NCBI GenBank assembly: GCA_900769055.1
Contig: CAAGFF010000083.1
Span: forward strand, 1 to 5,712
Direction: 5' to 3'
Length of the DNA: 5,712 nt
DNA from: an uncultured Prevotella sp.
GTDB taxonomy: Bacteria; Bacteroidota; Bacteroidia; Bacteroidales; Bacteroidaceae
Position numbers and translations under genes: made by a program. Of this stretch, positions 1-5,548 are shown piece after piece (position 1 is the first letter of the stretch; the number at the start of each line of letters is the position of its first letter). The notes below the pieces were generated by a model. The model saw only the letters and a list, made by a program, of their open reading frames with translations. It ran no database searches and had not been told where the DNA came from.

Positions 1-89
1 AGGAGGAAGAGCAGATACATAAGCAACACAGCAGTGAACTTCGCCCACTGCACTTTCATATTGAGTTTCTTTTTTGTCTTGTCTATCAT
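1..89 (-). CDS. lepB: Probable signal peptidase I, N-terminal fragment (cut by window edge)
   Basis: Only the first 29 complete codons are present; the rest lies beyond position 1. Read on the minus strand from the ATG at 89-87, the protein begins MIDKTKKKLN and continues MKVQWAKFTAVLLMYLLFL: a short lysine-rich cytoplasmic start followed by a hydrophobic segment, as in a type II signal anchor. Bacteroidota signal peptidase I (S26 family) proteins often start with a similar [K/R]xQWxKF..(hydrophobic)..YLLFL stretch, and lepB commonly follows dapB in this phylum. In that family the enzyme sits in the inner membrane and uses a Ser/Lys dyad to cleave signal peptides, but the catalytic residues are outside the window. 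A second ATG at 59-57 could also be the start; I prefer the upstream one because it keeps the positive KTKKK segment. The identity rests on synteny and about 29 residues, so another membrane protein is possible. Confidence 0.6.
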   Translation of the reverse strand, partial: MIDKTKKKLNMKVQWAKFTAVLLMYLLFL

Positions 90-93
90 AATT

Positions 94-255
94 TGAGGTT
101 TTGAGGGTGTGAGGTGTGAGGTTTTGAGGTGTGAGGTTTTTCTAGTTTCTCTAGGTTTTCTAGATTTACTAGTTTCTCTAGTTTCTCTAGGTTTTGTAGG
201 TGCTGTAGGTGCTGTAGGTTTTGTAGGTATTATCACCTCATAACCTCATAACCTA
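94..255. repeat. Low-complexity tandem repeat tract between dapB and lepB
   Basis: Almost the whole dapB-lepB spacer is built of four kinds of short imperfect repeat. On the plus strand, 94-140 alternates GAGGTTTT and GAGGTGT. 141-192 alternates CTAGTTTCT and CTAGGTTTT. 189-230 has 9-nt units GTAGGTTTT and GTAGGTGCT. 236-251 is two exact copies of CCTCATAA. The units share an (A/G)GGT core and look like slippage products that evolved from one another. No ORF or RNA gene is supported here. On the dapB-lepB transcript (minus strand) the tract would be the leader immediately upstream of lepB. Confidence 0.85.
118..247 (-). promoter_or_regulatory. Possible long-range stem upstream of lepB
   Basis: The 13 nt at 118-130 (GAGGTTTTGAGGT) are complementary to the 13 nt at 235-247 (ACCTCATAACCTC) at 12 of 13 positions. 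In the minus-strand transcript these two blocks, one just after dapB and one just before the lepB start at 89, could pair around a loop of about 104 nt. The pairing is seen directly. A regulatory effect on lepB translation is only inference, and repeated low-complexity units make chance complementarity more likely. Confidence 0.25.
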
Positions 256-261
256 AAAGCC

Positions 262-1023
262 TTAAAACTTAAACAGGTCGCTCGTTGTCAGCAGTCCGTT
301 GTGCGTGGCTGTATATTCTGCGGCAAGCACGGCACCGAGGGCGAAACCCTTGCGTGAGTGCGCGCTGTGGCAGATGGTGATGGTGTCGGCCTCCGAGTCG
401 TATTCAATCTCGTGTATGCCGGGCACCTCGTCGCGTCTTATGGCATCAATGACTACGTTCTCTGCTGTAGACTCTTGTCCGGTCTCGTCCTTCTCAGGTG
501 TCTCAGGCCATGTCACTGCTCCCTTGACCCATGATGTCTTCCTGTCGATATTGTCCACAATACCCTCGGCAAGCGTTATGGCGGTGCCGCTCGGAGCGTC
601 AAGCTTATGTATGTGGTGAGTCTCAGTCATTCGGACCTCATACTGTGGGAACCCGTTCATTATCTTAGCGAGATACTTGTTGACAGCATCGAATATAGCC
701 ACGCCGATAGAGAAGTTGGAGGCCCAGAAGAGCGTCTGCCCACCCTCGGTACACATTTTCCTGACATCATCGCCATGCTCCTTCATCCATCCCGTGGAAC
801 CTGAGACAACTTTCACGTTATGGCTGAAAGCCTTCAGGTAGTTGCCGTAGGCAGCCTGTGGGGCAGTGAACTCTATGGCCACATCGGCCGATGCAAACTC
901 CGGTGAGTCGAAATCCTGCTGGTTGTCAATGTCTATGATACAGACAATCTCGTGACCACGGTCCTTGGCTATCTGCTCTATCATCTTGCCCATCTTGCCG
1001 TAGCCTATCAGTGCTATCTTCAT
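262..1023 (-). CDS. dapB: 4-hydroxy-tetrahydrodipicolinate reductase
   Basis: Cytoplasmic NAD(P)H-dependent enzyme of the diaminopimelate route to lysine and cell-wall cross-links; it reduces 4-hydroxy-tetrahydrodipicolinate to tetrahydrodipicolinate. The 253-residue protein has the N-terminal Rossmann loop GYGKMGK (residues 7-13), the SGSTGW turn (74-79), ASNFSIGV (101-108), and the family signature ETHHIHKLDAPSGTA (134-148). By alignment with the E. coli enzyme, H136 is the catalytic His and K140 the catalytic Lys. The C-terminal RRDEVPGIHEI and HSRKGFALGA segments are typical of Bacteroidota DapB. Length is slightly below the E. coli form (273) and normal for this phylum. I chose the ATG at 1023-1021 because the protein aligns from MKIALIGYGKMG; a longer frame to 1128 exists, but its extra 35 codons run through the promoter and a palindrome. 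It is divergent from the DUF2851 gene and lies upstream of lepB on the same strand. Confidence 0.97.
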   Translation of the reverse strand: MKIALIGYGKMGKMIEQIAKDRGHEIVCIIDIDNQQDFDSPEFASADVAIEFTAPQAAYGNYLKAFSHNVKVVSGSTGWMKEHGDDVRKMCTEGGQTLFWASNFSIGVAIFDAVNKYLAKIMNGFPQYEVRMTETHHIHKLDAPSGTAITLAEGIVDNIDRKTSWVKGAVTWPETPEKDETGQESTAENVVIDAIRRDEVPGIHEIEYDSEADTITICHSAHSRKGFALGAVLAAEYTATHNGLLTTSDLFKF

Positions 1024-1053
1024 AATTGTATGCTTTTTACTTGTTCCAAGCTG

Positions 1054-1084
1054 CAAAGATAGTGTAAATTTTCGATTAACCGAA
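1054..1084 (-). promoter_or_regulatory. Candidate Bacteroidota-type promoter for dapB
   Basis: On the minus strand TATCTTTG (1061-1054) is a full match to the -7 consensus TAnnTTTG. Nineteen nt upstream lies TTCG (1084-1081), one mismatch from the -33 TTTG. Transcription would start near 1049, giving a leader of about 25 nt before the dapB ATG at 1023. No Shine-Dalgarno sequence is seen, only an A-rich stretch, which is common in this phylum. Confidence 0.6.
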
Positions 1085-1086
1085 GA

Positions 1087-1106
1087 GAATACAAAGTTTT
1101 GTATTC
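1087..1106. promoter_or_regulatory. Perfect 9-2-9 palindrome, possible operator
   Basis: The arms GAATACAAA (1087-1095) and TTTGTATTC (1098-1106) are exact inverted repeats separated by GT. It sits directly upstream of the candidate dapB -33 element (1081-1084) in the divergent region, where a dimeric regulator could bind. A smaller TCTTG-AG-CAAGA dyad (1105-1116) overlaps its right end. The symmetry is seen directly; operator function is inference, and I cannot name the regulator. A transcribed hairpin is less likely because it lies upstream of both predicted transcripts. Confidence 0.45.
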
Positions 1107-1187
1107 TTGAGCAAGAGAAATTAACCAAAAAGAGCTGACTGACAAAAGAAAATACCGCAAACCATGAGCAGTTTGTCTTTTTTTTAT

Positions 1188-1195
1188 TAGCTTTG
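1188..1195 (+). promoter_or_regulatory. Candidate -7 element for the DUF2851-thioesterase-dprA operon
   Basis: TAGCTTTG matches the Bacteroidota -7 consensus TAnnTTTG and lies 35 nt upstream of the ATG at 1231, implying a leader of about 30 nt. The -33 box is poor: at the usual 19-20 nt spacing there is no TTTG, and the nearest TTTG (1172-1175) is only 12 nt away. The preceding T8 run (1178-1185) is AT-rich DNA compatible with a promoter. Confidence 0.45.
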
Positions 1196-1230
1196 CATCA
1201 ACAAAACGGTTTTATTATTCCCTACTGCTG

Positions 1231-2538
1231 ATGGAGCAACTGCTACACTACTGCTGGAAACACAAGCAATTACCGCTCTACGGACTGGTCACTACAACGG
1301 GCCAGGACGTTGAGATTATTGATGTCGGACTGCACAACAAGGATGCAGGCCCGGACTTCTTCAATGCCAAGGTGAAGATTGGTGGCACCATGTGGGTGGG
1401 CAATGTGGAGATACACAGCAAGTCGGGCGACTGGTACCTGCATGGACATGACAAAGACCCTCGCTACGATAATGTCATACTGCATGTTGTGGAGAATGCC
1501 AATATGGAGGTAAGGACGAGCAGCGGAAACCTGTTGCCACAGGTGGTCATACCAGTGCCTGAGCATATCCGCGACAACTATCAGGAGCTGTTGTCTACTG
1601 ACAGCTATCCGCCTTGCTATAAGGCTATTCCCGATATTCCCCGCCTCTCTGTACACTCATGGATGAGCGCACTTGTTACTGAGCGTTTAGAGCGTAAGAC
1701 CGATGACCTCAGACAGAGGGTTGACAGGTGTGGAGGCTCATGGGAGGATGCCTTTTTCGTCACTTTGGCCCGCAGCTATGGCTTCGGCATCAACAGTGAT
1801 GCCTTCGAGACATGGGCAGAGAACATTCCGCTCTCCAATGTCGGACACCATCGTGACGACATCATGCAGATAGAGGCCATCTTCATGGGACAGGCAGGAC
1901 TGCTTGACCTTGCAGCTATGCCGGAGCGCTATCGTGAGGAGGCTTCCAAGGACCTTTACTACAACAGGCTTCTCAGTGAGTACAGGTATCTTGCCCATAA
2001 GTTCTCGCTAACGCCTATGAACCATACGCTCTGGAAGTTTCTAAGGCTTCATCCGCAGAACTTCCCGCAGATAAGAATCTCGCAACTTGCCAATCTTTAT
2101 TTCTCCCGCCGTGCCGGTCTCAGCAATATTCTTAGCTGCCAGACGGTAAAGGAGCTTGAGACTGCTCTCTCCGCTACGGCCACTACATACTGGCAGACCC
2201 ATTACAATTTTGGCCAGTCCAGCAGTAAGTCTGCAAAGACGCTCTCCCGCCAGTCGCTCCATGTGGTCATCATCAATGCTGTCGTCCCCATGCTCTTTGC
2301 CTATGGTCGGTACAAGGGAAACGAGGAGATTTGTGCCCGCAGCTTCAGTCTTCTTGAGGAGTTGAAGGCCGAGCAGAACAGTGTGGTGAGGATGTGGCAC
2401 GAGGCTGGACTCGATGCCGCCAATGCCGCTGACTCCCAAGCCCTGATACAACTCAAGAAAGTCTACTGTGACCGCAAGGACTGCCTACGTTGCCGCATAG
2501 GCTATGAGTATCTCCGCAAGAAAGCAAAGCCACATTAA
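1231..2538 (+). CDS. DUF2851 family protein, function unknown
   Basis: The 435-residue protein belongs to DUF2851, a family I know mainly from Bacteroidota and which has no assigned activity. It is recognised by its start MEQLLHYCWKHKQLPLYGL, the AGPDFFNAKVKI block (39-50), GNVEIHSKSGDWYLHGHD (57-74), YDNVILHVVE (79-88), and the C-terminal YCDRKDCLRCRIGY. P41-D42, E60, H62, K64, D67, H71 and H73 form a dense polar cluster on predicted beta strands, reminiscent of a PD-(D/E)xK nuclease core in which H62 would replace the usual lysine. This is inference only. C413, C418 and C421 could bind a metal or cluster. There is no signal peptide or membrane segment, so it is probably cytoplasmic. It heads an operon with a thioesterase (19-nt gap) and dprA. 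The start at 1231 follows the candidate promoter and matches the family N-terminus. Confidence 0.88.
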   Translation: MEQLLHYCWKHKQLPLYGLVTTTGQDVEIIDVGLHNKDAGPDFFNAKVKIGGTMWVGNVEIHSKSGDWYLHGHDKDPRYDNVILHVVENANMEVRTSSGNLLPQVVIPVPEHIRDNYQELLSTDSYPPCYKAIPDIPRLSVHSWMSALVTERLERKTDDLRQRVDRCGGSWEDAFFVTLARSYGFGINSDAFETWAENIPLSNVGHHRDDIMQIEAIFMGQAGLLDLAAMPERYREEASKDLYYNRLLSEYRYLAHKFSLTPMNHTLWKFLRLHPQNFPQIRISQLANLYFSRRAGLSNILSCQTVKELETALSATATTYWQTHYNFGQSSSKSAKTLSRQSLHVVIINAVVPMLFAYGRYKGNEEICARSFSLLEELKAEQNSVVRMWHEAGLDAANAADSQALIQLKKVYCDRKDCLRCRIGYEYLRKKAKPH

Positions 2539-2557
2539 TAATAAAAAACTCCCGCTT

Positions 2558-2962
2558 ATGCCAAAATACATCTTTGAGACCCGCATAGAGGTCCGTGATT
2601 ACGAATGTGACATCGAAGGAATTGTCAACAATGCCAACTATCTCCACTATATGGAGCATACCCGTCATCTGTTCCTGCGCCATGCAGGGCTGAGCTTTGC
2701 AGAAATGCATGCCAAGGGCGTTGATGCCGTTGTGGCCCGCATGAACCTCCAATACAAGGTGCCGTTGCGGTGCGATGACATCATGATATCCAAGCTCTGG
2801 ATGGAGAAGCAGGGGGTGAGGTACATATTCCATCAGGACATTTTCCGTGAGGCCGATGAGAAGCTCTCGTGCAGGGCTACCGTTGAGCTGGTATGTCTTG
2901 TCAATGGCAAGCTCGCCTCCAGCCCCGACTATGATAATGCCTTTCAGCCCTTTATGCAATAA
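2558..2962 (+). CDS. Acyl-CoA thioesterase, YbgC/4-hydroxybenzoyl-CoA thioesterase family
   Basis: A single hotdog-fold domain of 134 residues, the usual length for this family. Such enzymes are cytoplasmic homo-oligomers that hydrolyse acyl-CoA or acyl-ACP thioesters; the substrate here cannot be read from sequence. The N-terminal signature RDYECDIEGIVNNANYLHYME (residues 13-33) contains D18, which aligns with the catalytic Asp region of 4HBT proteins (family pattern Y.DcD..G.v...Y..y.e). The second block ARMNLQYKVPLRCDDI (60-75) is the usual central strand. I chose the ATG at 2558, 19 nt after the DUF2851 stop, because the family alignment begins at MPKYIFETRI. An in-frame ATG at 2504 would add 18 non-family residues and overlap the DUF2851 gene by 35 nt. 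It is probably co-transcribed with its neighbours; no functional link to DprA is known to me. Confidence 0.88.
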   Translation: MPKYIFETRIEVRDYECDIEGIVNNANYLHYMEHTRHLFLRHAGLSFAEMHAKGVDAVVARMNLQYKVPLRCDDIMISKLWMEKQGVRYIFHQDIFREADEKLSCRATVELVCLVNGKLASSPDYDNAFQPFMQ

Positions 2963-2977
2963 CAATACTGCCATATT

Positions 2978-4135
2978 ATGACCGACTCACCACATGCCAC
3001 CTCGCAGTATAATGACGTTGAGGCTCTCAGCGCCATGATGCTCTCGCGCGTAAGCTTCTCCAACATCGCAGGTCTAAACAGCCTATACCATGCGGCAGGC
3101 TCTGCAACTGCCATCATGGAACACCACAATGACATCCGGCAGATTGTACCTGATGTCACGCCACGGCTTGTGGAGGCTTTCAAAAATATAGACGAGCACA
3201 GACGTTGGGCTGAGGACCAGATGGCATGGGCTATCAGCAAGGGCATCACGCCGTTGCCACTCAACTCCCCAAACTATCCGCAGAGGCTTAAGGAATGCCC
3301 CGATGCGCCAGTGGTGCTCTACTACATGGGTAATGGGCAGCTCAACGCCCAAAGAGTGATATGTATTGTGGGAACACGCCATTGCACCATCTATGGCAAG
3401 GACCTCGTGGCAGCATTTGTCAGAGATCTGAGCAAGCTGTGCCCAGGCATACTTGTTGTAAGCGGACTGGCCTATGGCATTGACATCTGTGCCCACCGCA
3501 ACGCTCTTGCTGAGGGACTTCCTACTGTTGGAGTCCTTGCCCATGGCCTTGACACCATCTATCCTTCCAGCCATAGGGAAACAGCTGCGCAAATGTTGCG
3601 CGACGGCGGTCTGCTCACCGAATATCCCTCATGCACCAATGCAGACAAGATGAACTTCGTAAGGCGCAACCGTATAGTGGCTGGAATGAGCGATGCGTGC
3701 ATACTGGTGGAGAGTGCTGAGAAGGGTGGAGGACTAATCACCACGGATATTGCCAACAGCTATGGCCGCGATGTGTTTGCTTTCCCAGGACATGTTACTG
3801 CCGAATACAGTAAAGGATGCAACAACCTTATCCGTGACAGCAAGGCTGGACTGATAACATCCGCAACCGACTTCGTTAAGGCCATGGGGTGGGAGAGCGA
3901 TGCCGTATTGCAACAGGCCAAGAGCAAGGGTATAGAGAGACAGCTCTTCCCAGACCTTTCGCCAGACGAGGCTCGTGTGGTGGCAGTACTTGAAAAGACC
4001 AACGACCTGCAGATGAATATGCTCTCAAACATGTCGGGCATAGGTATCGGCCAGCTGTCGTCGCTACTTTTCACGCTTGAGATGAAAGGGGTCATCAAGA
4101 CCCTTGCCGGTGGAGTGTGCCATCTGTGCCAGTAA
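2978..4135 (+). CDS. dprA: DNA-processing protein DprA (Smf)
   Basis: DprA binds incoming single-stranded DNA in the cytoplasm and loads RecA during natural transformation; it is also widespread in species not known to be competent. The 385-residue protein shows three parts: an N-terminal helical, SAM/HhH-like region (about 1-85), the Rossmann-like DprA core (about 90-300), and a C-terminal winged-helix domain (about 325-383). Core motifs are VGTR (131-134), SGLAYGID (162-169), FVRRNRIVAGMS (227-238), ILVESAEKGGGLITT (242-256), VFAFPG (266-271) and GCNNLI (280-285). Length is typical of the three-domain form. The start at 2978 is 15 nt after the thioesterase stop, so it is almost surely the third gene of that operon; ATGs at codons 20 and 21 would shorten the helical domain. 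No late-competence genes are in the window, so a role in uptake is not shown. Confidence 0.96.
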   Translation: MTDSPHATSQYNDVEALSAMMLSRVSFSNIAGLNSLYHAAGSATAIMEHHNDIRQIVPDVTPRLVEAFKNIDEHRRWAEDQMAWAISKGITPLPLNSPNYPQRLKECPDAPVVLYYMGNGQLNAQRVICIVGTRHCTIYGKDLVAAFVRDLSKLCPGILVVSGLAYGIDICAHRNALAEGLPTVGVLAHGLDTIYPSSHRETAAQMLRDGGLLTEYPSCTNADKMNFVRRNRIVAGMSDACILVESAEKGGGLITTDIANSYGRDVFAFPGHVTAEYSKGCNNLIRDSKAGLITSATDFVKAMGWESDAVLQQAKSKGIERQLFPDLSPDEARVVAVLEKTNDLQMNMLSNMSGIGIGQLSSLLFTLEMKGVIKTLAGGVCHLCQ

Positions 4136-4145
4136 AAAACTATGC

Positions 4146-4158
4146 TTTTGCCCTTACA
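4146..4158 (+). repeat. 13-nt repeat TTTTGCCCTTACA, copy 1
   Basis: This 13-mer lies just after the dprA stop and recurs exactly at 5619-5631, after ruvB, in the same orientation. From memory a TTTTGCCCTTACA-G motif is frequent between genes in Prevotella-like genomes, so both may be remnants of one dispersed element. No clear intrinsic terminator for dprA is seen here; a CAGCG/CGCTG dyad at 4157-4184 is too weak and has no T-tract. Confidence 0.45.
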
Positions 4159-4231
4159 GCGCATGCAGATTACTATATTCGCTGCAACGTTAGAGAACAG
4201 CACTCGGAAACAAAAAGAAAAATGATTTTTC

Positions 4232-4262
4232 TTTGTGGTTTCACCCGTTTGCACTATCTTTG
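4232..4262 (+). promoter_or_regulatory. Canonical Bacteroidota promoter for ruvB
   Basis: TTTG (4232-4235), 19 nt, then TATCTTTG (4255-4262) match both halves of the TTTG / TAnnTTTG consensus exactly with ideal spacing. The start point should fall near 4267, giving a leader of roughly 75 nt before the ruvB ATG. This indicates that ruvB is transcribed on its own and not only as an extension of the dprA operon. Confidence 0.8.
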
Positions 4263-4289
4263 CATTTGATTATAAACAAAAAGACCCTC

Positions 4290-4330
4290 AGGCTATCTTC
4301 TCCCTACCTTTAAGGGAGGATAGGGGAGGG
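4290..4330 (+). repeat. Palindromic repeat in the ruvB leader
   Basis: CCTACCTTTAAGGGAGG (4303-4319) forms a hairpin of CCTT/AAGG with an outer CCT/AGG and one A-G mismatch. Outside it, CTCCCTA (4300-4306) can pair with TAGGGGAG (4321-4328) with one bulged G. The 13-mer at 4307-4319 is the exact reverse complement of 5409-5421 beyond the ruvB end, and AGGCT (4290-4294) mirrors AGCCT (5431-5435). The GGAGG at 4325-4329, 14 nt before the ATG, is the only Shine-Dalgarno-like sequence and would be partly hidden by the outer pairing. A regulatory effect is inference. Confidence 0.6.
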
Positions 4331-4343
4331 GCTAAATCCTCAG

Positions 4344-5378
4344 ATGACAGAAGACTTCGATATACATGAACAGCGGTTTGGTAAGGGCGAGAAAGAATTC
4401 GAGAACGCTCTTCGTCCATTGCGTTTTGCTGACTTCAATGGACAGCAGAAAGTAGTGGAGAACCTTGAGATTTTTGTTGAGGCTGCCAAATACCGCAGGG
4501 AGCCTCTTGACCACACGTTGCTATATGGTCCACCGGGATTGGGCAAGACCACACTTAGCAATATCATCGCCAACGAGCTTGGTGTGGGATTTAAGATTAC
4601 CAGTGGGCCGGTGCTCGACAAGCCTGGTGACCTGGCAGGAATCCTTACCTCGCTTGAGCCCAATGACGTGCTGTTTATCGATGAGATACACCGTCTGTCG
4701 CCCATTGTCGAGGAGTATCTATACTCGGCAATGGAAGACTACCGTATTGATATAATGATTGACAAGGGACCATCGGCACGTAGCATCCAGATAGACCTTA
4801 ACCCATTTACGCTCGTTGGTGCAACTACCCGAAGCGGTATGCTCACAGCACCTCTTAGGGCGAGGTTCGGAATAAACATGCACCTCGAATACTACGATCC
4901 CGACACTCTCTGCAAGATTATCCGCCGCAGTGCCATGCTGCTAAAGGTGCCAATACAAGAGGAGGCTGCAATGGAAATATCCCGTCGCTCACGTGGTACG
5001 CCCCGCATTGCCAACTCTTTGCTCCGCAGAGTCCGTGACTTTGCGCAGGTAAAGGGCAATGGCACTATCACCTCCGATATTGCCAGCATGTCTCTCCGAG
5101 CCCTTAACATTGACCGTTACGGCCTCGACGAGATAGACAACAAGATACTTCTCACCATCATCGACAAGTTTCGTGGCGGTCCCGTTGGGGTCTCCACCAT
5201 TGCCACAGCCATAGGCGAGGATTCTGGCACCATTGAGGAAGTCTATGAGCCATTCCTCATCATGGAAGGCTTCATCAAACGCACGCCCCGTGGCCGTATG
5301 GCAACACCATTGGCCTATCAGCACATGGGCCGTAACCAGTTTTCTGGTAGCGGCGTTGAGCCAACGTTGTTTGATTAG
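4344..5378 (+). CDS. ruvB: Holliday junction branch migration ATPase RuvB
   Basis: RuvB forms hexameric AAA+ rings that, with RuvA, pump DNA through Holliday junctions during recombination and fork repair; RuvC then cuts. The 344-residue protein is full length. Visible motifs are Walker A GPPGLGKT (62-69), Walker B LFIDEIHR (110-117, D113 and E114), sensor 1 GATTR (159-163), the arginine-finger region PLRARFG (170-176, probably R174), sensor 2 RGTPRIAN (218-225), and the C-terminal winged helix with RGGPVGVSTIA (277-287) and FIKRTPRGRMAT (310-321). No catalytic residue is missing. The ATG at 4344 is chosen because MTEDFDIHEQ followed by LRPLRFADFNGQ is the normal family start. ruvA and ruvC are not in the window. 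It has its own promoter, 208 nt after dprA, and repeat elements lie on both sides. Confidence 0.98.
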   Translation: MTEDFDIHEQRFGKGEKEFENALRPLRFADFNGQQKVVENLEIFVEAAKYRREPLDHTLLYGPPGLGKTTLSNIIANELGVGFKITSGPVLDKPGDLAGILTSLEPNDVLFIDEIHRLSPIVEEYLYSAMEDYRIDIMIDKGPSARSIQIDLNPFTLVGATTRSGMLTAPLRARFGINMHLEYYDPDTLCKIIRRSAMLLKVPIQEEAAMEISRRSRGTPRIANSLLRRVRDFAQVKGNGTITSDIASMSLRALNIDRYGLDEIDNKILLTIIDKFRGGPVGVSTIATAIGEDSGTIEEVYEPFLIMEGFIKRTPRGRMATPLAYQHMGRNQFSGSGVEPTLFD

Positions 5379-5407
5379 GGGGACCCTCCCCAAGCGACCC
5401 TCCCCGG

Positions 5408-5426
5408 CCCTCCCTTAAAGGGAGGG
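5408..5426. repeat. GC-rich perfect palindrome after ruvB, possible terminator
   Basis: CCCTCCCTT (5408-5416) and AAGGGAGGG (5418-5426) are exact inverted repeats around a single A, 29 nt after the ruvB stop. It belongs to the same repeat type as the one in the ruvB leader. Hairpin strength and position would allow it to end or protect the ruvB transcript, but there is no T-tract, so I class it as a repeat first. Confidence 0.7.
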
Positions 5427-5444
5427 GGACAGCCTCACCCCCAG

Positions 5445-5466
5445 CCCCTCTCCAAGGGGAGAGGGG
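5445..5466. repeat. Second GC-rich hairpin after ruvB
   Basis: CCCCTCTCC (5445-5453), AAGG, then GGAGAGGGG (5458-5466) form a perfect 9-bp stem. Together with the preceding palindrome and the linker CAGCCTCACCCCCAG it makes one composite element of about 60 bp. From memory, similar CCCCTCTCC-AAGGGGAGAGGGG sequences recur between genes in Bacteroidota. The weak ACTTTTA at 5475-5481 might serve as a release tract, so a terminator role for ruvB is possible. Confidence 0.65.
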
Positions 5467-5507
5467 AGGTAATTACTTTTATGGGGGAACTTGCATCCTA
5501 AATGTAG

Positions 5508-5526
5508 GGACGCATGCAATGCGTCC
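5508..5526. repeat. GGACGCAT-GCA-ATGCGTCC palindrome
   Basis: Two perfect 8-nt arms (5508-5515 and 5519-5526) flank GCA. The context, GTAG before and GCAG after, looks like a dispersed extragenic palindrome I recall from several Bacteroidota genomes. No gene or promoter is attached to it here, and its function is unknown. Confidence 0.6.
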
Positions 5527-5548
5527 GCAGACAGAAAACATTTGAATA

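Noticed and set aside
94..255. Small RNA or coding sequence in the dapB-lepB spacer
   Set aside because: The sequence is low-complexity repeat with no promoter boxes, open frame of note, or terminator.
1024..1128. N-terminal extension of dapB by 35 codons to position 1128
   Set aside because: The extra residues have no DapB similarity and would span the candidate promoter and the 1087-1106 palindrome; the family start is MKIALIGYGKMG at 1023.
1141..1187. Terminator-like GACAAA...TTTGTC stem followed by T8 on the plus strand
   Set aside because: No plus-strand gene lies upstream to terminate, the 6-bp stem is AT-rich with a 25-nt loop, and the T-run fits a promoter region for the next operon.
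2504..2557. Earlier thioesterase start overlapping the DUF2851 gene
   Set aside because: The 18 extra residues are outside the hotdog domain and arise from the DUF2851 coding sequence in another frame; the ATG at 2558 gives normal length and spacing.
2453..2974. Minus-strand open frame of 173 codons across the thioesterase
   Set aside because: It is antisense to a clearly conserved gene, shows no recognisable domain, and runs through two gene boundaries.
1231..5378. A new defence system built from DUF2851, DprA and RuvB
   Set aside because: dprA and ruvB are intact housekeeping-type genes with ordinary motifs, ruvB has its own promoter, and no mobile or defence genes are nearby; the evidence supports normal core-genome neighbours.
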